Source: Rhodovibrio salinarum DSM 9154 (GTDB lineage Bacteria; Pseudomonadota; Alphaproteobacteria; Kiloniellales; Rhodovibrionaceae). Taken from it: a stretch of 64,000 bases of DNA. The notes under the pieces are model-generated. The model made no database searches and was not told the DNA's origin. It worked only from the letters and a program-made list of their open reading frames with translations. The stretch covers positions 220,149-284,148 of the forward strand of contig NZ_KI911559.1 in NCBI RefSeq assembly GCF_000515255.1, read 5' to 3'. The translations under genes were made by a program, and so were the position numbers. Positions 45,652-57,144 of this stretch are shown here, in pieces; the stretch's first letter is position 1, and each line of letters begins with the position of its first letter.

Positions 45652-47772
45652 TTAGCTCGCGACCTTCTCGCCCAGATCCTCGCCGGTCTGCTGGTCGACC
45701 TGACGCATCGACAGCTTCACGCGGCCGCGATCGTCGAACGACATGCACTTCACCTTGACCATGTCGCCTTCGTTGACGACGTCGGTCACCTTGCCGACGC
45801 GCTCGTCGGACAGTTCGGAGATGTGCACCAGGCCGTCCTTCTGGCCGAGGAAGTTCACGAAGGCGCCGAAGTCGACCACCTTCACGACCTTGCCGTCGTA
45901 GATCTTGCCCGGCTCCGGCTCGGCGACGATGCCCTTGATCCAGTTGATCGCCGCGTTGGCCGCATCGGCGTTGACGGCGGCGACCTTGACGGTGCCGTCA
46001 TCCTCGATGTCGACCTTGGCGCCGGTCTCCTCGCAGATCTCGCGGATCACCTTACCGCCGGTGCCGATGATGTCGCGGATCTTGTCCTTCGGCACGTTGA
46101 TCACGGTGATCTGCGGGGCACGATCGGACACGCCCTCGCGCGCGGTCGTCAGCGCCTTCTGCATCTCGCCCAGGATGTGCAGCCGGCCGTCGCGGGCCTG
46201 GTTCAGGGCGATCTGCATGATCTGCGGCGTCACACTAGTGATCTTGATGTCCATCTGCAGCGAGGTAACGCCCGCCTCGGTGCCGGCGACCTTGAAGTCC
46301 ATGTCGCCCAGATGGTCCTCGTCGCCCATGATGTCGGACAGGACGGCGTAGTCGTCGCCTTCCTTGATCAGACCCATGGCGATGCCGGCCACCGAACGCG
46401 GCAGCGGCACGCCGGCGTCCATCATCGACAGCGAGGCGCCACACACCGAAGCCATCGAGGAGGAGCCGTTACTCTCCGTGATCTCCGAGAGGACGCGGAC
46501 CGTGTAGGGGAAGTCCTCCTTGCTCGGCATCACCGGGTTGAGCGCGCGCCAGGCCAGCTTGCCGTGGCCGATCTCGCGCCGGCCCGGGGAGAGCATGCGG
46601 CCGGTCTCGCCCACCGAATAAGGTGGGAAGTTGTAGTGCAGCATGAACGCCTGGCGGTACTCGCCCTCCAGCGCGTCCACGATCTGCTCGTCCTGGCCGG
46701 TGCCCAGCGTGGTGGTCACCATCGCCTGGGTCTCGCCGCGGGTGAACAGCGCGGAGCCGTGGGTGCGCGGCAACACGCCGACCTCGGAGACGATCGGACG
46801 CACGCCCTCGACCCGGCGGCCGTCGATCCGGTTGCCGGTCTCGATAATCGAGCCGCGGACGATGTCGCGCTCCAGGTCCTTGATGACCGCCGGCGTGATC
46901 GCGTACTCGACCTCGTTCTCCTCGCCGATCGCCTCCAGCGCCTCGGTCCGGACAGCCTCCAGGGCCTCCTGGCGCTGCTTCTTGTCGACGATCTGATAGG
47001 CCGCGCGCAGCTTGTCGGAGACCTGCTCCTTGAGCTTGGCGTGGACCGTCTTCTTCTCTTCCGGATCCTCCGGCACGTCCCAGGGATCGTTGGCGCATTC
47101 CTCGGCCAGCTCGATGATCGCGTTGATCACCTTCTGGTACTGCTCCTGGCCGAAGTTCACGGCGCCTAGCATGGTCTCCTCGGACAGCTCCTTGGCTTCC
47201 GACTCGACCATCATCACGCCTTGCTGCGTGCCGGCGACGACCAGATCGAGATCGCCGTTCGGCAGGTCGGCCTGGGTCGGGTTCAGGACGTACTCACCGT
47301 CCTTGTAGCCGACGCGGCAGGCGCCGATCGGGCCCATGAAGGGCATGCCCGAGATCGTCAGCGCGGCGGAGGCGCCGACCATCGCCACGACGTCCGGATC
47401 ATTCTCCAGATCGTGGCTCAGGACGGTGCAGATGACCTGCGTCTCGTTCTTGAAGTTCTTGGCGAACAGCGGACGGATCGGGCGGTCGATCAGGCGGGAG
47501 GTCAGGGTCTCCTTCTCGGTCGGCCGGCCCTCACGCTTGAAGAAGCCGCCCGGGATCTTGCCGGCGGCCGCCGTCTTCTCCTGGTAATTCACGGTCAGGG
47601 GGAAGAACGGCAGGTGCGGCTTCGGCGTCTTGTCGCCGACGGCCGTGCACAGCACCACCGTATCGCCGTAGCGAGCCATCACAGCGCCATCGGCCTGGCG
47701 GGCGACGCGGCCCGTCTCCAGCACCAGCGGGCGCCCGCCCCAATCAATTTCCTTGCGGTGTACGTCGAACAT
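45652..47772 (-). CDS. pnp: Polynucleotide phosphorylase
   Basis: 706-residue 3'-5' phosphorolytic exoribonuclease, core of the RNA degradosome. Two RNase PH domains (about 10-235 and 315-545, with the helical linker between), a KH domain with [20 protein letters not shown] (about 560-580) and a C-terminal S1 domain with [20 protein letters not shown]. The active-site segment [13 protein letters not shown] region and [16 protein letters not shown] are intact. Downstream of rpsO, as in most bacteria. Confidence 0.97.
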   Translation of the reverse strand: MFDVHRKEIDWGGRPLVLETGRVARQADGAVMARYGDTVVLCTAVGDKTPKPHLPFFPLTVNYQEKTAAAGKIPGGFFKREGRPTEKETLTSRLIDRPIRPLFAKNFKNETQVICTVLSHDLENDPDVVAMVGASAALTISGMPFMGPIGACRVGYKDGEYVLNPTQADLPNGDLDLVVAGTQQGVMMVESEAKELSEETMLGAVNFGQEQYQKVINAIIELAEECANDPWDVPEDPEEKKTVHAKLKEQVSDKLRAAYQIVDKKQRQEALEAVRTEALEAIGEENEVEYAITPAVIKDLERDIVRGSIIETGNRIDGRRVEGVRPIVSEVGVLPRTHGSALFTRGETQAMVTTTLGTGQDEQIVDALEGEYRQAFMLHYNFPPYSVGETGRMLSPGRREIGHGKLAWRALNPVMPSKEDFPYTVRVLSEITESNGSSSMASVCGASLSMMDAGVPLPRSVAGIAMGLIKEGDDYAVLSDIMGDEDHLGDMDFKVAGTEAGVTSLQMDIKITSVTPQIMQIALNQARDGRLHILGEMQKALTTAREGVSDRAPQITVINVPKDKIRDIIGTGGKVIREICEETGAKVDIEDDGTVKVAAVNADAANAAINWIKGIVAEPEPGKIYDGKVVKVVDFGAFVNFLGQKDGLVHISELSDERVGKVTDVVNEGDMVKVKCMSFDDRGRVKLSMRQVDQQTGEDLGEKVAS

Positions 47773-48099
47773 CTTCTCTCTCGATTCCTTATCCGGTTGA
47801 CCGGCCGGTTGCGGCAGCCGGACCCGCGCAAACGGCGAAATCCCCGCAGGCAGCAGACCGCCTGCAGGGCACGCGCCGCTTACGTCGGCCCGGCTCTATC
47901 GAAGCCCGCGCGCCGACCGGTCCACGCGGGCTCCATCTTCAAGGTGTCGGGGACAATGCCATACCACGCCCCGCCCCGCACACAGCCGATCTGCCGCGTT
48001 GGCAAGAGGCCGATACGCACCGCCCGGCACGCGGCCGGGCGGAAAGTCTTCTCGATGCGGGGTCGGGCGCAGACCATGGCCGCCTGAGGCGCGCGCCGC
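47773..48099 (-). promoter_or_regulatory. pnp leader with stem-loops
   Basis: 327 gene-free bases between rpsO and pnp. GCAGGC-N8-GCCTGC at about 47846-47865 and CCGCCCGGC-N5-GCCGGGCGG at 48020-48042 are perfect short stems without T-runs. In other bacteria the pnp leader carries an RNase III-processed stem-loop through which PNPase autoregulates; these stems could play that part. Confidence 0.45.
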
Positions 48100-48369
48100 T
48101 TAGCGGCGCAGGCCCAGCGACTGGATGGTCTTGTCGTAGCGCGACTTGTCCTTGCGCTTCAGGTAATCCAGCAGCCGCCGACGCTGACCGACCATGATCA
48201 GCAGGCCCCGGCGGGAGTGGAAGTCCTTCTTGTGGTCCTTCATGTGCTCGGTCAGGTTCTGAATCCGCTCCGTCAGGATCGCGATCTGAACCTCCGGCGA
48301 GCCGGTGTCGTTGTCGTTGGCACCGTATTCCTTCACAAGCTCCTGCTTGCGCTCGGTCGTGATCGACAT
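48100..48369 (-). CDS. rpsO: 30S ribosomal protein S15
   Basis: 89 residues, full family length. [21 protein letters not shown] and [21 protein letters not shown] are the conserved core that binds the 16S rRNA central domain. Transcribed between truB and pnp. Confidence 0.98.
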   Translation of the reverse strand: MSITTERKQELVKEYGANDNDTGSPEVQIAILTERIQNLTEHMKDHKKDFHSRRGLLIMVGQRRRLLDYLKRKDKSRYDKTIQSLGLRR

Positions 48370-48456
48370 CGGGTAAGTCGTCCTCTTGGGTTCGGTTGTT
48401 TTCAGTGCCGGCGCAGCCCCGCAGCGGTCCGAAGGGCTTAGTTTGCGTGACCGGCT

Positions 48457-49389
48457 TTAGAGGTTGAGTACGCGCACCGGGCGAAGCTCGCCCGCCTCGA
48501 ACCGGGCCAGCGCGACCGGCCGGTCGTCCGTCTTGGTGAAGACGACGTCACCGTTATCCAGATCGCGCAGGCGTTCGAGATGGGACCGTTGAAGCAGCGA
48601 CACGCTTTGGCCACTGCGCAACCGGTTCGCCTCGGCGTCCGACAAGGCCAGCGCCGGGATGTCGTCCAGCGCGGTCTCGATCGGAAGCAGGTACTCGAAG
48701 GCGCCGGGACTATGCCCCAACGCCTCCAGCGATTCCAGGGAAATCATGTGATCTTCCCGGAAGCCGCCCACCCGGGTCCGGCGCAGGGCCGACAGGTGGC
48801 CGAAAGTGCCGAGCGCGTCCGCGATGTCGCGGGCGAGCGCCCGGATGTAGGTGCCCTTGCCGCAGGTGCAGACCAATGTGGCGTGGTCGCGGTCGTCGAT
48901 CCGCTCCAGGCTCAGGCTGTCGATCCGCGCCGCGCGCGGGGCCAGGTCCGGCTGGCCGCCATCGCGCGCGATGTCGTAGGCGCGCTGCCCATCGACCTTG
49001 ATCGCGGAATAGGCCGGCGGCACCTGCTCGATGGTCCCCGTGAACGCAGGCAGCAGATCGCGCAGCGCCTGCTCATCCGGGCGGGCATCGGTTTCGGCCG
49101 TCACCTGGCCATCGGCGTCGTCGGTGTCGGTCGCCTGGCCCCAGCGCACGGTAAAGCGGTAGGTCTTAGTGCCCTCCATGGTGTAGGCGACCGTCTTGGT
49201 CGCCTCGCCCATGGCGATCGGCAACAGCCCGCTGGCCAGCGGATCCAGCGTACCGCCATGCCCGACCTTCTTGGGGTGAAGGACCTTCTTCAACCGGTTC
49301 AGCGCCTGCGTGCTGGTCAGGCCGACCGGCTTGTCCAGCGCCAGCCAGCCATCGATCCGGTTGCCCTTCGCCTTGCGCTTGTCGCTCAT
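48457..49389 (-). CDS. truB: tRNA pseudouridine55 synthase TruB
   Basis: 310 residues. The catalytic Asp49 is in HGGTLDPLASGLLP, the KPVGLTS motif at 20-26 and the binding motif KGTYIRALARDIADALG follow. A C-terminal PUA-like tail is present. It modifies U55 in the T-loop of tRNAs. It begins 35 bases after rbfA. Confidence 0.97.
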   Translation of the reverse strand: MSDKRKAKGNRIDGWLALDKPVGLTSTQALNRLKKVLHPKKVGHGGTLDPLASGLLPIAMGEATKTVAYTMEGTKTYRFTVRWGQATDTDDADGQVTAETDARPDEQALRDLLPAFTGTIEQVPPAYSAIKVDGQRAYDIARDGGQPDLAPRAARIDSLSLERIDDRDHATLVCTCGKGTYIRALARDIADALGTFGHLSALRRTRVGGFREDHMISLESLEALGHSPGAFEYLLPIETALDDIPALALSDAEANRLRSGQSVSLLQRSHLERLRDLDNGDVVFTKTDDRPVALARFEAGELRPVRVLNL

Positions 49390-49424
49390 CTTTTCCGCGT
49401 TCGTTCGGGTCTTGGTTGGGCGCG

Positions 49425-49892
49425 TCAGGCGCCGCGGTCTGGGTCGTCCGGCAGATCGGAGTCCGTGTTCTCGCCGGTATCGATCGGCCCGCCGGGCGCG
49501 TCCGGATCGTCGCTCAGGTCCTGGCGGACCCGCGGCTTGCGCAGCAGCGCGTCGACCCGGGCCGCCTCGTCAAACGAGCGGTCCGGGGCGAACCGCAGTT
49601 CCGGGGTATACTTGAGATCGATCTCCCGGCCCAACTGGCCACGGAAATAGCGCGCGGCCCGGTTCAACGCGGCGGCCAGATCCTCCGGCGTCCCATCCGC
49701 GAAGGGCAGCACATAAGCGGTCGCCGCCTTCATGTCCGGGCTGACGCGGACCTCCGTCACGGTGACGTTCATGTCCGCCAGCTCCGGGTCGCGAATATCG
49801 CCGCGCGCCAGGATCTGCGAGAGGGTGTGGCGCAGCTGCTCGCCCACGCGGAGCTGGCGCTGGCTGGGAGCTTTCGCTCGCTGGCGTGCCAT
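49425..49892 (-). CDS. rbfA: Ribosome-binding factor A
   Basis: 155-residue KH-like 30S maturation factor. SQRQLRVGEQLRHTLSQIL and EVRVSPDMKAATAYVLPF are the family core; LRFAPDRSFDEAARVDALL ends the domain. The last 35 residues are an acidic disordered tail seen in alphaproteobacterial homologues. ATG 49892 is the family start; the frame upstream lacks homology. Confidence 0.95.
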   Translation of the reverse strand: MARQRAKAPSQRQLRVGEQLRHTLSQILARGDIRDPELADMNVTVTEVRVSPDMKAATAYVLPFADGTPEDLAAALNRAARYFRGQLGREIDLKYTPELRFAPDRSFDEAARVDALLRKPRVRQDLSDDPDAPGGPIDTGENTDSDLPDDPDRGA

Positions 49893-50050
49893 GGAAAACC
49901 GTACGTCTCTCGGTTCCGTGCAAACCAACGCCGCCGGCACCCGCCCCACATCAGGGGGCTGGTGCTGGCGAACGGCGTCGGTCGTGTTGAAAACTGCCTA
50001 TCGGCCGTACGCGGCCGGACGTCGAGGCGAGGCGAGGCGAGCGGCCCGCG

Positions 50051-52819
50051 TTACAGCGTCCGCTGCACCTCCTTGACCTCGTAGCATTCGAGCACGTCGC
50101 CTTCCTGGATATCTTCCCAGTTCTCCAGCGAGATACCGCACTCGTAGCCGTCTTTGACCTCGCGCACCTCGTCCTTGAAGCGCTTCAAGGTCTTCAGGTT
50201 GCCTTCGTAGATCACCCGGTTGTCGCGCAGCAGACGCACACCGGCGCCCCGCTTGACCACACCTTCGGTGACACGGCAGCCGGCCACCTTGCCGACCTTG
50301 GTGACGCTGAACACCTGCCGGATCTCGGCGTAGCCGATGAACTCCTCGCGCGCTTCCGGCGAAAGCATGCCCTGCAGGGCCTGCTTCACGTCGTCGATCA
50401 GGTTGTAGATGACCGAGTAGTAGCGGATGTTCACGCCTTCCTGCTTGGCCATCTCGCGGGCCTTGCCGTTGGCGCGCACGTTGAAGGCGATGATCACCGC
50501 GCCGGACGCGCCGGCGAGCGTGACGTCGCTTTCGTTAATGCCACCCACGCCGTGGTGCAGGATGTTCGGCTGAACCTCGTCGTTGCCGATCTGGCCGAGC
50601 GCGCCCTGGATCGCCTCCAGCGAGCCCTGGACGTCGGCCTTGATCACGACCGGCAGCTCGCTCGCCTGGCCTTCCTTGATCTGGCTGAGCATCGTCTCCA
50701 GCGACGCCCGGCCGGAGGCGGCAACCTCCTTCTCGCGCTGACGCTCCTGGCGATACTCGGAAATCTCGCGAGCCCGCTGCTCGTTGTCGACGACGATCAC
50801 CTCGTCACCGGCCTTGGGCGTGCCCTGCAGGCCCAAGAGCTCGACCGGGATCGACGGGCCGGCGCTGTTGACGTTCTCGCCGCGGTCGTTGACCAGGGCG
50901 CGCACGCGGCCCCACTCGGCGCCGGCGACGAAGTTGTCGCCCTTCTTGAGCGTGCCGCGCTGCACCAGGATGGTGGCGACCGGACCGCGGCCCTTCTCCA
51001 GCTTGGCCTCGACGACGACGCCTTCGGCGGCGCGGTCGGGGTTGGCCTTCAGCTCCAGGATTTCCGCCTGCAGCAGAATCGCCTCTTCCAGCTGATCCAG
51101 ACCCTCGCGGGTGGTGGCGGACACTTCGATCGCCTGGGTTTCGCCGCCCATGTCCTCGGTGACGATCTCGTAGTTCAACAGCTCCTGGCGGACCTTGTCC
51201 GGGTTCGCCTCGGGCTTGTCGCACTTGTTGATCGCCACGACGATCGGCTTCTCGGCCGCCTTGGCGTGGTTGATCGCCTCGACCGTCTGGTCCTTCACGC
51301 TGTCGTCCGCGGCGACCACCAGTACGACGATGTCGGTGACGTCCGCCCCGCGCGAGCGCATCTGCGTGAACGCCGCGTGGCCCGGCGTATCCAGGAAGGT
51401 GATCCCGGCGCCGCCGGACAGCACGACCTGATACGCGCCGATGTGCTGGGTGATGCCGCCGGCCTCGCCCGCAACCACGTCGGTCTTGCGCAACGCGTCG
51501 AGCAGCGAGGTCTTGCCGTGGTCGACGTGGCCCATGACCGTGACCACGGGGGCCCTCGGCTTGAGGTCTTCCTCGCGGTCCTCTTCCGTGTGCAGGACGT
51601 CCTCGACATCGGCATCGGACACGCGCTTGGGCGTGTGGCCGAATTCCTGGACGATCAGCTCGGCGGTTTCGGGATCGATCGACTGGTTGATCGTCGCCAT
51701 CGTGCCGAGCTGCATCAGCTGCTTGATCACGTCGCCGCTGCGCTCGGCCATACGGTTGGCCAGCTCGCCCACGGTGATGACGTCTGGAATCTGTACTTCG
51801 CGCACGACCTTCTTCGGGGGCTGCTGGCTCTGTTGCTGCTTCTGGCGTTGGCGCTGGCGCTTGAGCTGCGCCTGCGAGCGGGACCGATTCCCCTCGCCGC
51901 CTTCCAACGCCTGACTGATGGTCAAACGGCCGCGCCGACGGTCGTCGCCGCCTTTGTTACGGCCACCGCCGCCGGGCTTCTTCTCGCCGCCCTTGGCGCG
52001 CTTGACCCGACCGCCGGCTTCCTCGGCCGCGGCATCGTCCTTGTCGCGCGCTTCCTTCGCCTTGCGCTTGGCCCTGGCGTCGGCCGTCTCCTCCGACTCG
52101 GGCACGGGCGCGGCTTCGGGTTCCGCCTCCGCGGCCGGCTGAGAGTCGGCCGCGGCTGGCGCGTCCGCGCCCGTGTCCTGGGGCGTCTGCTGGGCCGCTT
52201 CCTCGGCCTCCTTCTGGCGCTGGCGCTCGGCCTCCTCGGCCTCGAGCTGCTTGCGCGCCTCCTCCTCGGCCTGGCGGCGCTTCTCTTCTTCCTCGCGGCG
52301 CTGAGCCTCTTCCTCGGCCTGGCGGCGCCGGCGCTCCTCTTCTTCCTGACGCTTGCGCTCCCGCTCCTCGCGGTCACGCTCCGCCTGTTCCAAGGCGCGC
52401 AGACGCGCTTGGCGCTCGCTCTCGGTCAGCGTGCGGCCGGTGCGCTGCTGCTCGCGCTCCAGGGTCCGGGTCGCCTGCTCTTCCGGCGTACTGCGGGACT
52501 CGGCCGGCTGCTGCGGCTGGCTCTTCGCCTGCGCGGGCTGCTGACGCTGCCCGCTGGGAGCCTGCTGGCCGGTCGGCTGCTGGAAAGCTTTCTCGGCTTC
52601 CTGCTGGCCACTGCCCTGCTGGACTTCGGTCATGCGGCCGCTTTCGCCGCGCTGATAGGTGCGCTTGCGCTTGACCTCGACCGAGACCTGCTTGGAGCGG
52701 CCGTGACTGAAGCTCTGCTTCACCTGGCCTTGCTCGACCGTCTTGGACAGCTCGAGCTTGCCGGGCTTCTTGAGCTTCAGTTTCTTGTTGTCGTCGCCGT
52801 CGTCACTGTTCGTCGTCAT
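50051..52819 (-). CDS. infB: Translation initiation factor IF-2
   Basis: 922 residues. The N-terminal 330 residues are an IF-2 associated region plus a long Glu/Arg/Gln-rich charged helix (about 120-240) and Lys-rich linker. The GTPase domain has [18 protein letters not shown] (about 430-445), DTPGHAAF and [10 protein letters not shown], followed by domain II, helix and the fMet-tRNA-binding C2 domain ending in [19 protein letters not shown]. It recruits initiator tRNA to the 30S subunit. Confidence 0.97.
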   Translation of the reverse strand: MTTNSDDGDDNKKLKLKKPGKLELSKTVEQGQVKQSFSHGRSKQVSVEVKRKRTYQRGESGRMTEVQQGSGQQEAEKAFQQPTGQQAPSGQRQQPAQAKSQPQQPAESRSTPEEQATRTLEREQQRTGRTLTESERQARLRALEQAERDREERERKRQEEEERRRRQAEEEAQRREEEEKRRQAEEEARKQLEAEEAERQRQKEAEEAAQQTPQDTGADAPAAADSQPAAEAEPEAAPVPESEETADARAKRKAKEARDKDDAAAEEAGGRVKRAKGGEKKPGGGGRNKGGDDRRRGRLTISQALEGGEGNRSRSQAQLKRQRQRQKQQQSQQPPKKVVREVQIPDVITVGELANRMAERSGDVIKQLMQLGTMATINQSIDPETAELIVQEFGHTPKRVSDADVEDVLHTEEDREEDLKPRAPVVTVMGHVDHGKTSLLDALRKTDVVAGEAGGITQHIGAYQVVLSGGAGITFLDTPGHAAFTQMRSRGADVTDIVVLVVAADDSVKDQTVEAINHAKAAEKPIVVAINKCDKPEANPDKVRQELLNYEIVTEDMGGETQAIEVSATTREGLDQLEEAILLQAEILELKANPDRAAEGVVVEAKLEKGRGPVATILVQRGTLKKGDNFVAGAEWGRVRALVNDRGENVNSAGPSIPVELLGLQGTPKAGDEVIVVDNEQRAREISEYRQERQREKEVAASGRASLETMLSQIKEGQASELPVVIKADVQGSLEAIQGALGQIGNDEVQPNILHHGVGGINESDVTLAGASGAVIIAFNVRANGKAREMAKQEGVNIRYYSVIYNLIDDVKQALQGMLSPEAREEFIGYAEIRQVFSVTKVGKVAGCRVTEGVVKRGAGVRLLRDNRVIYEGNLKTLKRFKDEVREVKDGYECGISLENWEDIQEGDVLECYEVKEVQRTL

Positions 52820-52899
52820 ATCGCTCCGGCGCTCGTCTGGTGAGCTTGTTCGTGTGTCCCGCCGGCCTGGTTGCCGGCGTCTCGTGCGTGCCTGACCCG

Positions 52900-53679
52900 T
52901 TAAGGCCCGTTCGTCCCGCGCGCGGCTTCCACGTCCCGAGGCGCGCCCGACGGCCCGTCGCTGCCACATGCGCGATCGACGCTTGACGCCGCATCGTCAG
53001 CACGGTCCAGCGCGAACGGGGCCGGCGCGAACGCCTGGTAGCGCCAAGCGTCGAGCAGCAGCCGGTCGGCATGACCGCCCCGGCGCAAGGCCAGATGCAT
53101 ACTGCGCTCGCGGCCGATCATCCGGCCCAACTCGGCGGAGTCGAACCCCTCGATCACCGGCAGGTCCGGACGCACCGCCACAGCCACCCGGCGCACCTTG
53201 TCACGGCTGTCGGCGGCCGTGTCGGCCGCCTGCAGCAGCACGCCGGCCGCGTCGCGCTTCAGCAGGGTGCGCACCTTCTCGAAACCGGCCACGACATCGC
53301 CCGCCGCGCGAGCCAAACCGATCCGGTCCAGGCAGCGCCGACGCAGCAGATGCGCGACTTGGTCGGCCAAGTCGTCGGGGACGGTGACCTGGGCGCGCGC
53401 AGCGCGGGCGAACAGCCGTTTCCGGCGCGCCTTGTCTATCATATCCGGTCGCGGGCGTAACCACAAACCGCGTCCGGGCAAGTCCTCCCCGGGGTCGGGG
53501 ACGATCTGCCCGTCCGGTCCCACGCCGAAGCGCAGCAGCCGGGCCTTGTCGTCGACCTCGCCGCTGGCGATACAGCGCCGCTGTGGCCCCTTTGGCTGCG
53601 GTGCCGTCGCCGAGTCCTCGGCCGCGGCACGGTCCGTCCCGTCGGTCTGCGGTCGCCCGCCCGTCGGTTGCGCGCTCAC
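52900..53679 (-). CDS. YlxR/DUF448 RNA-binding protein with C-terminal L7Ae-like extension
   Basis: 259 residues between nusA and infB. The N-terminal YlxR domain shows [33 protein letters not shown] and KRLFARAA, and the second half has an L7Ae/L30e-like alternation ([20 protein letters not shown]). The C-terminal 40 residues are disordered. A YlxR homologue in a Gram-positive species modulates RNase P; the alphaproteobacterial role is unsettled. Confidence 0.88.
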   Translation of the reverse strand: MSAQPTGGRPQTDGTDRAAAEDSATAPQPKGPQRRCIASGEVDDKARLLRFGVGPDGQIVPDPGEDLPGRGLWLRPRPDMIDKARRKRLFARAARAQVTVPDDLADQVAHLLRRRCLDRIGLARAAGDVVAGFEKVRTLLKRDAAGVLLQAADTAADSRDKVRRVAVAVRPDLPVIEGFDSAELGRMIGRERSMHLALRRGGHADRLLLDAWRYQAFAPAPFALDRADDAASSVDRACGSDGPSGAPRDVEAARGTNGP

Positions 53680-53735
53680 GTCGCTCGCGATCTCCCACAG
53701 ACGGGTTTGTTGGCCGGCGCGCCGACGAGAGGCAG

Positions 53736-55274
53736 CTAGCTGCCCTCCGTCGCCGGGGCGTCTCCGCCCTCGAACCAGTGGGCGCGGGCGGCCATGATGA
53801 TCTGACCGGCGTCGTCCTCGCTCGGGGCCTCGTCGCCCAGCATCTCGACCAGCTCGTCGCTGGCAAGATCGGCCAGATCGTCACGCGTCTTGATGCCGTT
53901 CTCGCCCAGCTTGACCAGCATGTTGCCGGTCAGCTGCTCCATCTCCGCCAGCGCGTCGCTGACGCCGAGCTCCCGGCGCCGGTCGGTCAGCTCACTTTCG
54001 CGCTCTTCCAGGTAGGATTGCGCGCGGTTGCGCAGCTCCTCGGCGACCTCCTCGTCGAAGCCCTCGATCTCGGTCAGGTCCTCGATCGGGACGTAGGCAA
54101 CCTGGTCGATCGCCGTGAAGCCCTCAGCCACCAGGAGATGGGCGATCACGTCGTCGACGTCCAGCGCATCGATGAACATCTGGCTGCGCTGACGGAATTC
54201 CTCGGAACGCCGGCGAGACTCCTCGTCCTCGGTCAGGATGTCGATGTCCCAACCGGTCAACTGGCTGGCCAAGCGCACGTTCTGCCCGCGCCGACCGATG
54301 CCGAGCGACAGCTGGTCGTCGGGCACCACGACCTCGATCCGGCCCTGGTCCTCGTCCAGCACCACCTTGCTCACCTCAGCCGGGGCGAGCGCGTTGACGA
54401 CGAAGGTCGCCGGCTCTTCCGACCAGGGGATGATGTCGATCTTCTCGCCCTGCAGCTCGCCGACCACGGCCTGCACCCGGCTGCCGCGCATGCCCACGCA
54501 CGCGCCCACCGGATCGATCGAGCTGTCGTGGCTGAGCACACCGATCTTCGCCCGGGAGCCCGGATCGCGCGCCACCGACTTGATCTCAATGATGCCGTCG
54601 TAGATCTCCGGCACTTCCTGGCGGAACAGGTTCGCCATGAACTGCGGGTGGCTGCGCGACAGGAAGATCTGCGGGCCGCGCGGCTCCTCGCGCACATCGT
54701 AGATGTAGGCACGGATGCGGTCGCCGGTGCGGTAGGTTTCACGCGGCAGCGATTCATCCCGGCGCATGATCGCCTCGGCGCGGCCCAGGTCGACATAGAC
54801 GTTGCCGAACTCGACCCGCTTGACGATGCCGTTGACGACCTCGCCGACGCGGTCCTTGTACTCCTCGTACTGCCGCTGGCGCTCGGCGTCGCGAACCTGC
54901 TGGACGATCACCTGCTTGGCCGTCTGTGCAGCGATCCGCCCCAAATCGATCGGCGGCAGTTCCTCGACGACGTGCTCGCCGACCTGGATGTTCGGGTCCT
55001 GCACCTTGGCGTGGTCGAGCGGCAGTTGGGTATGCTCGTCCTCGATATCCGCCGCGCTCTCTACGACCTCGCGGTACCGGCGCAGCTTGATCTCGCCGCT
55101 CCTGCGGTCGATCTCCGCGCGGATATCGTGCTCGTGGCCGTATTTGGCGCGGCCGGCCTTGGAGATGGCCGACTCCATTGCCAGCAGGACCTCTTCGCGG
55201 TCGATCCCCTTCTCCCGGGCGACCGCATCGGCCACCTGCAGCATTTCCGTCTTAAAGGCCGTTGCCGTATCCAT
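53736..55274 (-). CDS. nusA: Transcription termination/antitermination protein NusA
   Basis: 512 residues: N-terminal RNA polymerase-binding domain (about 1-125), S1 domain, two KH domains with [20 protein letters not shown] and [20 protein letters not shown], and acidic C-terminal repeats (about 350-500) of the helix-hairpin-helix AR type. Second gene of the rimP-nusA-ylxR-infB operon. Confidence 0.97.
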   Translation of the reverse strand: MDTATAFKTEMLQVADAVAREKGIDREEVLLAMESAISKAGRAKYGHEHDIRAEIDRRSGEIKLRRYREVVESAADIEDEHTQLPLDHAKVQDPNIQVGEHVVEELPPIDLGRIAAQTAKQVIVQQVRDAERQRQYEEYKDRVGEVVNGIVKRVEFGNVYVDLGRAEAIMRRDESLPRETYRTGDRIRAYIYDVREEPRGPQIFLSRSHPQFMANLFRQEVPEIYDGIIEIKSVARDPGSRAKIGVLSHDSSIDPVGACVGMRGSRVQAVVGELQGEKIDIIPWSEEPATFVVNALAPAEVSKVVLDEDQGRIEVVVPDDQLSLGIGRRGQNVRLASQLTGWDIDILTEDEESRRRSEEFRQRSQMFIDALDVDDVIAHLLVAEGFTAIDQVAYVPIEDLTEIEGFDEEVAEELRNRAQSYLEERESELTDRRRELGVSDALAEMEQLTGNMLVKLGENGIKTRDDLADLASDELVEMLGDEAPSEDDAGQIIMAARAHWFEGGDAPATEGS

Positions 55275-55361
55275 CGTCGCTCTCGTTCTCGCCTGCTTGG
55301 CCGCCGTCGTGTGCAGGATCGGCAGCCGTCCAATTGTGGTCGTGCGGTTTTCGAGGAAGGC

Positions 55362-55988
55362 TCAGGACTTACCGCGCCGGGCCTTCTTCGCCTGTTTCTC
55401 TTCCTGCTTGGCGGCCTTCTGGGCCTGCTTCAGCATCTCGTCGGTCAAAACCAGCTTCGCCTTATCGATCTCGTCGAAGCCGATCCGCCATTCCAGGCCA
55501 TCGACTTCCATCGACAGCTCGCCGTCAACCACGCCGAGCAGCTCGCCTTTCAGGCGGCGCCGGCCCTCGAACGGCTCGACCAGCTCGACCTTGGCGGTGA
55601 AGCCGGCGAAGCGGTCGAAGTCGCTCAATCGGGTCAACGGCCGGTCCATGCCGGGGGAGGAGACCTCCAAGTTGTAGCCGCTTGGCAACGGGTCCTCGAC
55701 GTCCAGGATCGCCTCGATCGCCTGGCTGCAATCCGCGCAGTCCTCGACGTCGATGATCGAGCCGTCCGCCGGCTCGACCATGACCTGCAGGCGCGCATCG
55801 TCGCCCTGCCCGGTCAGGATGGTGCGCACCACCCGGAAGCCCATCGCCTCCAGCGTCGGCTCGACCAGCGCCTCGATCTCCGCGGCCTTGCCGGTCGCGG
55901 TCTTGCGCGGCTCGGTCTGCTGCGCGGGCTGGGCACCGACCGTCTCCGGCGGGCTCTGCGGATCCTTGGTCTGGGCGTCGTCGGCCAT
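55362..55988 (-). CDS. rimP: Ribosome maturation factor RimP
   Basis: 208 residues with the two RimP domains: LVEPTLEAMGFRVVRTILTG and VEDCADCSQAIEAILDVEDP (about 40-125), then the Sm-like SSPGMDRPLTRLSDFDRFAG (about 130-190) and a Lys-rich tail. ATG 55988 follows a GAGGGGGG tract. About 35 residues precede the conserved core. Confidence 0.94.
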   Translation of the reverse strand: MADDAQTKDPQSPPETVGAQPAQQTEPRKTATGKAAEIEALVEPTLEAMGFRVVRTILTGQGDDARLQVMVEPADGSIIDVEDCADCSQAIEAILDVEDPLPSGYNLEVSSPGMDRPLTRLSDFDRFAGFTAKVELVEPFEGRRRLKGELLGVVDGELSMEVDGLEWRIGFDEIDKAKLVLTDEMLKQAQKAAKQEEKQAKKARRGKS

Positions 55989-56102
55989 GCCCCCCTCGCG
56001 GGTGCGTCCTTCATGCCTGCTGGTGGCAATCGGCACGCCCAAGCCTCTCACGGCTCGGCGCGCCGACCTTGTCCGGTTGTCATGAGTCCGATGGCCGATA
56101 AC

Positions 56103-56126
56103 AAAAAAGCGGGCCATCAGGCCCGC
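56103..56126 (-). terminator. Terminator between trmB and rimP
   Basis: Minus strand GCGGGCC-N4-GGCCCGC (56109-56126) followed by six T. It is 197 bases after the trmB stop and 115 bases before rimP. A promoter lies upstream of it at 56184-56212, so it can cut short transcripts bound for rimP. Confidence 0.85.
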
Positions 56127-56183
56127 CCTTCGGCGGCCCGGTCGGCGGCGTCGAACGCTGCCAACCGAACTATGACAGTTTGT

Positions 56184-56212
56184 AAAATAGCGCGCGACCG
56201 GCCCGCTCGCAA
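56184..56212 (-). promoter_or_regulatory. Sigma-70 promoter ahead of the rimP-nusA-infB operon
   Basis: Minus strand TTGCGA (56207-56212), 17-base spacer, TATTTT (56184-56189). Predicted start near 56177. The transcript meets the terminator at 56103-56126 after about 50-75 bases, before it reaches rimP, which suggests attenuation or a short stable RNA. Confidence 0.6.
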
Positions 56213-56322
56213 GTCCCGTGCGGCCGGAAGTCGTCATTATCCCTTGGCTGCGCGCGCATTCGCTTTGGCGCGCGACCACGGCTGGCAGGAGCAAGCCCCG
56301 TAACGGGATATCAAGCTGGGTC

Positions 56323-57042
56323 TCAGGCTGTCCGGGGCCGCCGGCGATAGGACAGGAAGATCGGCTGCCGGCCGGCCTCGATCGCCTTCTGCTCGTACCG
56401 GGTGCCCGGCCAATCGTCCGGGCGCCGGCGCCAATCCGCCGCACATGCCGCGGTCCAGTCGAACGCCCCATGGCGTTCCAACTCGATCAACATCCAACGC
56501 TGATAGTCCGGATCGTCGGTCGCCAGACGCAGTTCGCCACCATCGGCCAGCACATAGGCCAACTGGTCCAGCTGCGCCTGCTGGACGAAACGACGCTTAT
56601 GGTGCCTGCGCTTGGGCCAGGGGTCGGGAAACAGGACGAACGCCCGGGACAGGCTGGCTTGCGGCAGGACATCCAGCAGGTCGCGCCCGTCATCCGGATA
56701 GACCCGGAGGTTGCGCGTCAGCCCCTCGCGATCGACCTGGCGCAGCAGCCGGGCGATACCGTCGCGGAAGTGTTCCGCCCCGATCAGGCCGACCTCGGGA
56801 TGGTGCGCGGCCTGCCAGGCCAGATGCTCGCCGGCGCCAAAGCCCACCTCGAGCCAGATTTCCTGGATGTCGCACGCGAACAAAGCGTGCGGGTCGAGCG
56901 GACCGCTTTTCGGCAGGTCGACCCGCAGGCGCGGCAGCAGTGCCTCCATGACCTGCTGCTGGGCCGGGCGCAGCGGCCGGCTCTTGTGCCGGCCGTGCAA
57001 TTCCCGGTGCGGGCGATCATCCTGCGGCGGAGGTTGGCGCAT
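56323..57042 (-). CDS. trmB: tRNA (guanine-N7)-methyltransferase TrmB
   Basis: 239 residues. SAM site WLEVGFGAGEHLAW (about 80-93) and the family signature LFPDPWPKRRHHKRRFVQ (about 150-167) are present. It makes m7G46 in tRNAs. ATG 57042 is used; the open frame extends upstream without homology. It follows metK by 102 bases. Confidence 0.95.
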   Translation of the reverse strand: MRQPPPQDDRPHRELHGRHKSRPLRPAQQQVMEALLPRLRVDLPKSGPLDPHALFACDIQEIWLEVGFGAGEHLAWQAAHHPEVGLIGAEHFRDGIARLLRQVDREGLTRNLRVYPDDGRDLLDVLPQASLSRAFVLFPDPWPKRRHHKRRFVQQAQLDQLAYVLADGGELRLATDDPDYQRWMLIELERHGAFDWTAACAADWRRRPDDWPGTRYEQKAIEAGRQPIFLSYRRRPRTA

Positions 57043-57144
57043 AGCTCGCAGACGGCATCGAGGGAAGCAAACACGTGCAGCGGCGAGACCCAGGTCTTCG
57101 CCCAATGGCGAAGGGACCCCGCCGCTGGGCGGTCAGAGCGAACG

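Noticed and set aside
50552-52843. 763-codon plus-strand frame opposite infB
   Set aside because: Leu-rich translation is the mirror of IF-2's Glu/Arg/Gln-rich helix; no homology recognised and infB is certain.
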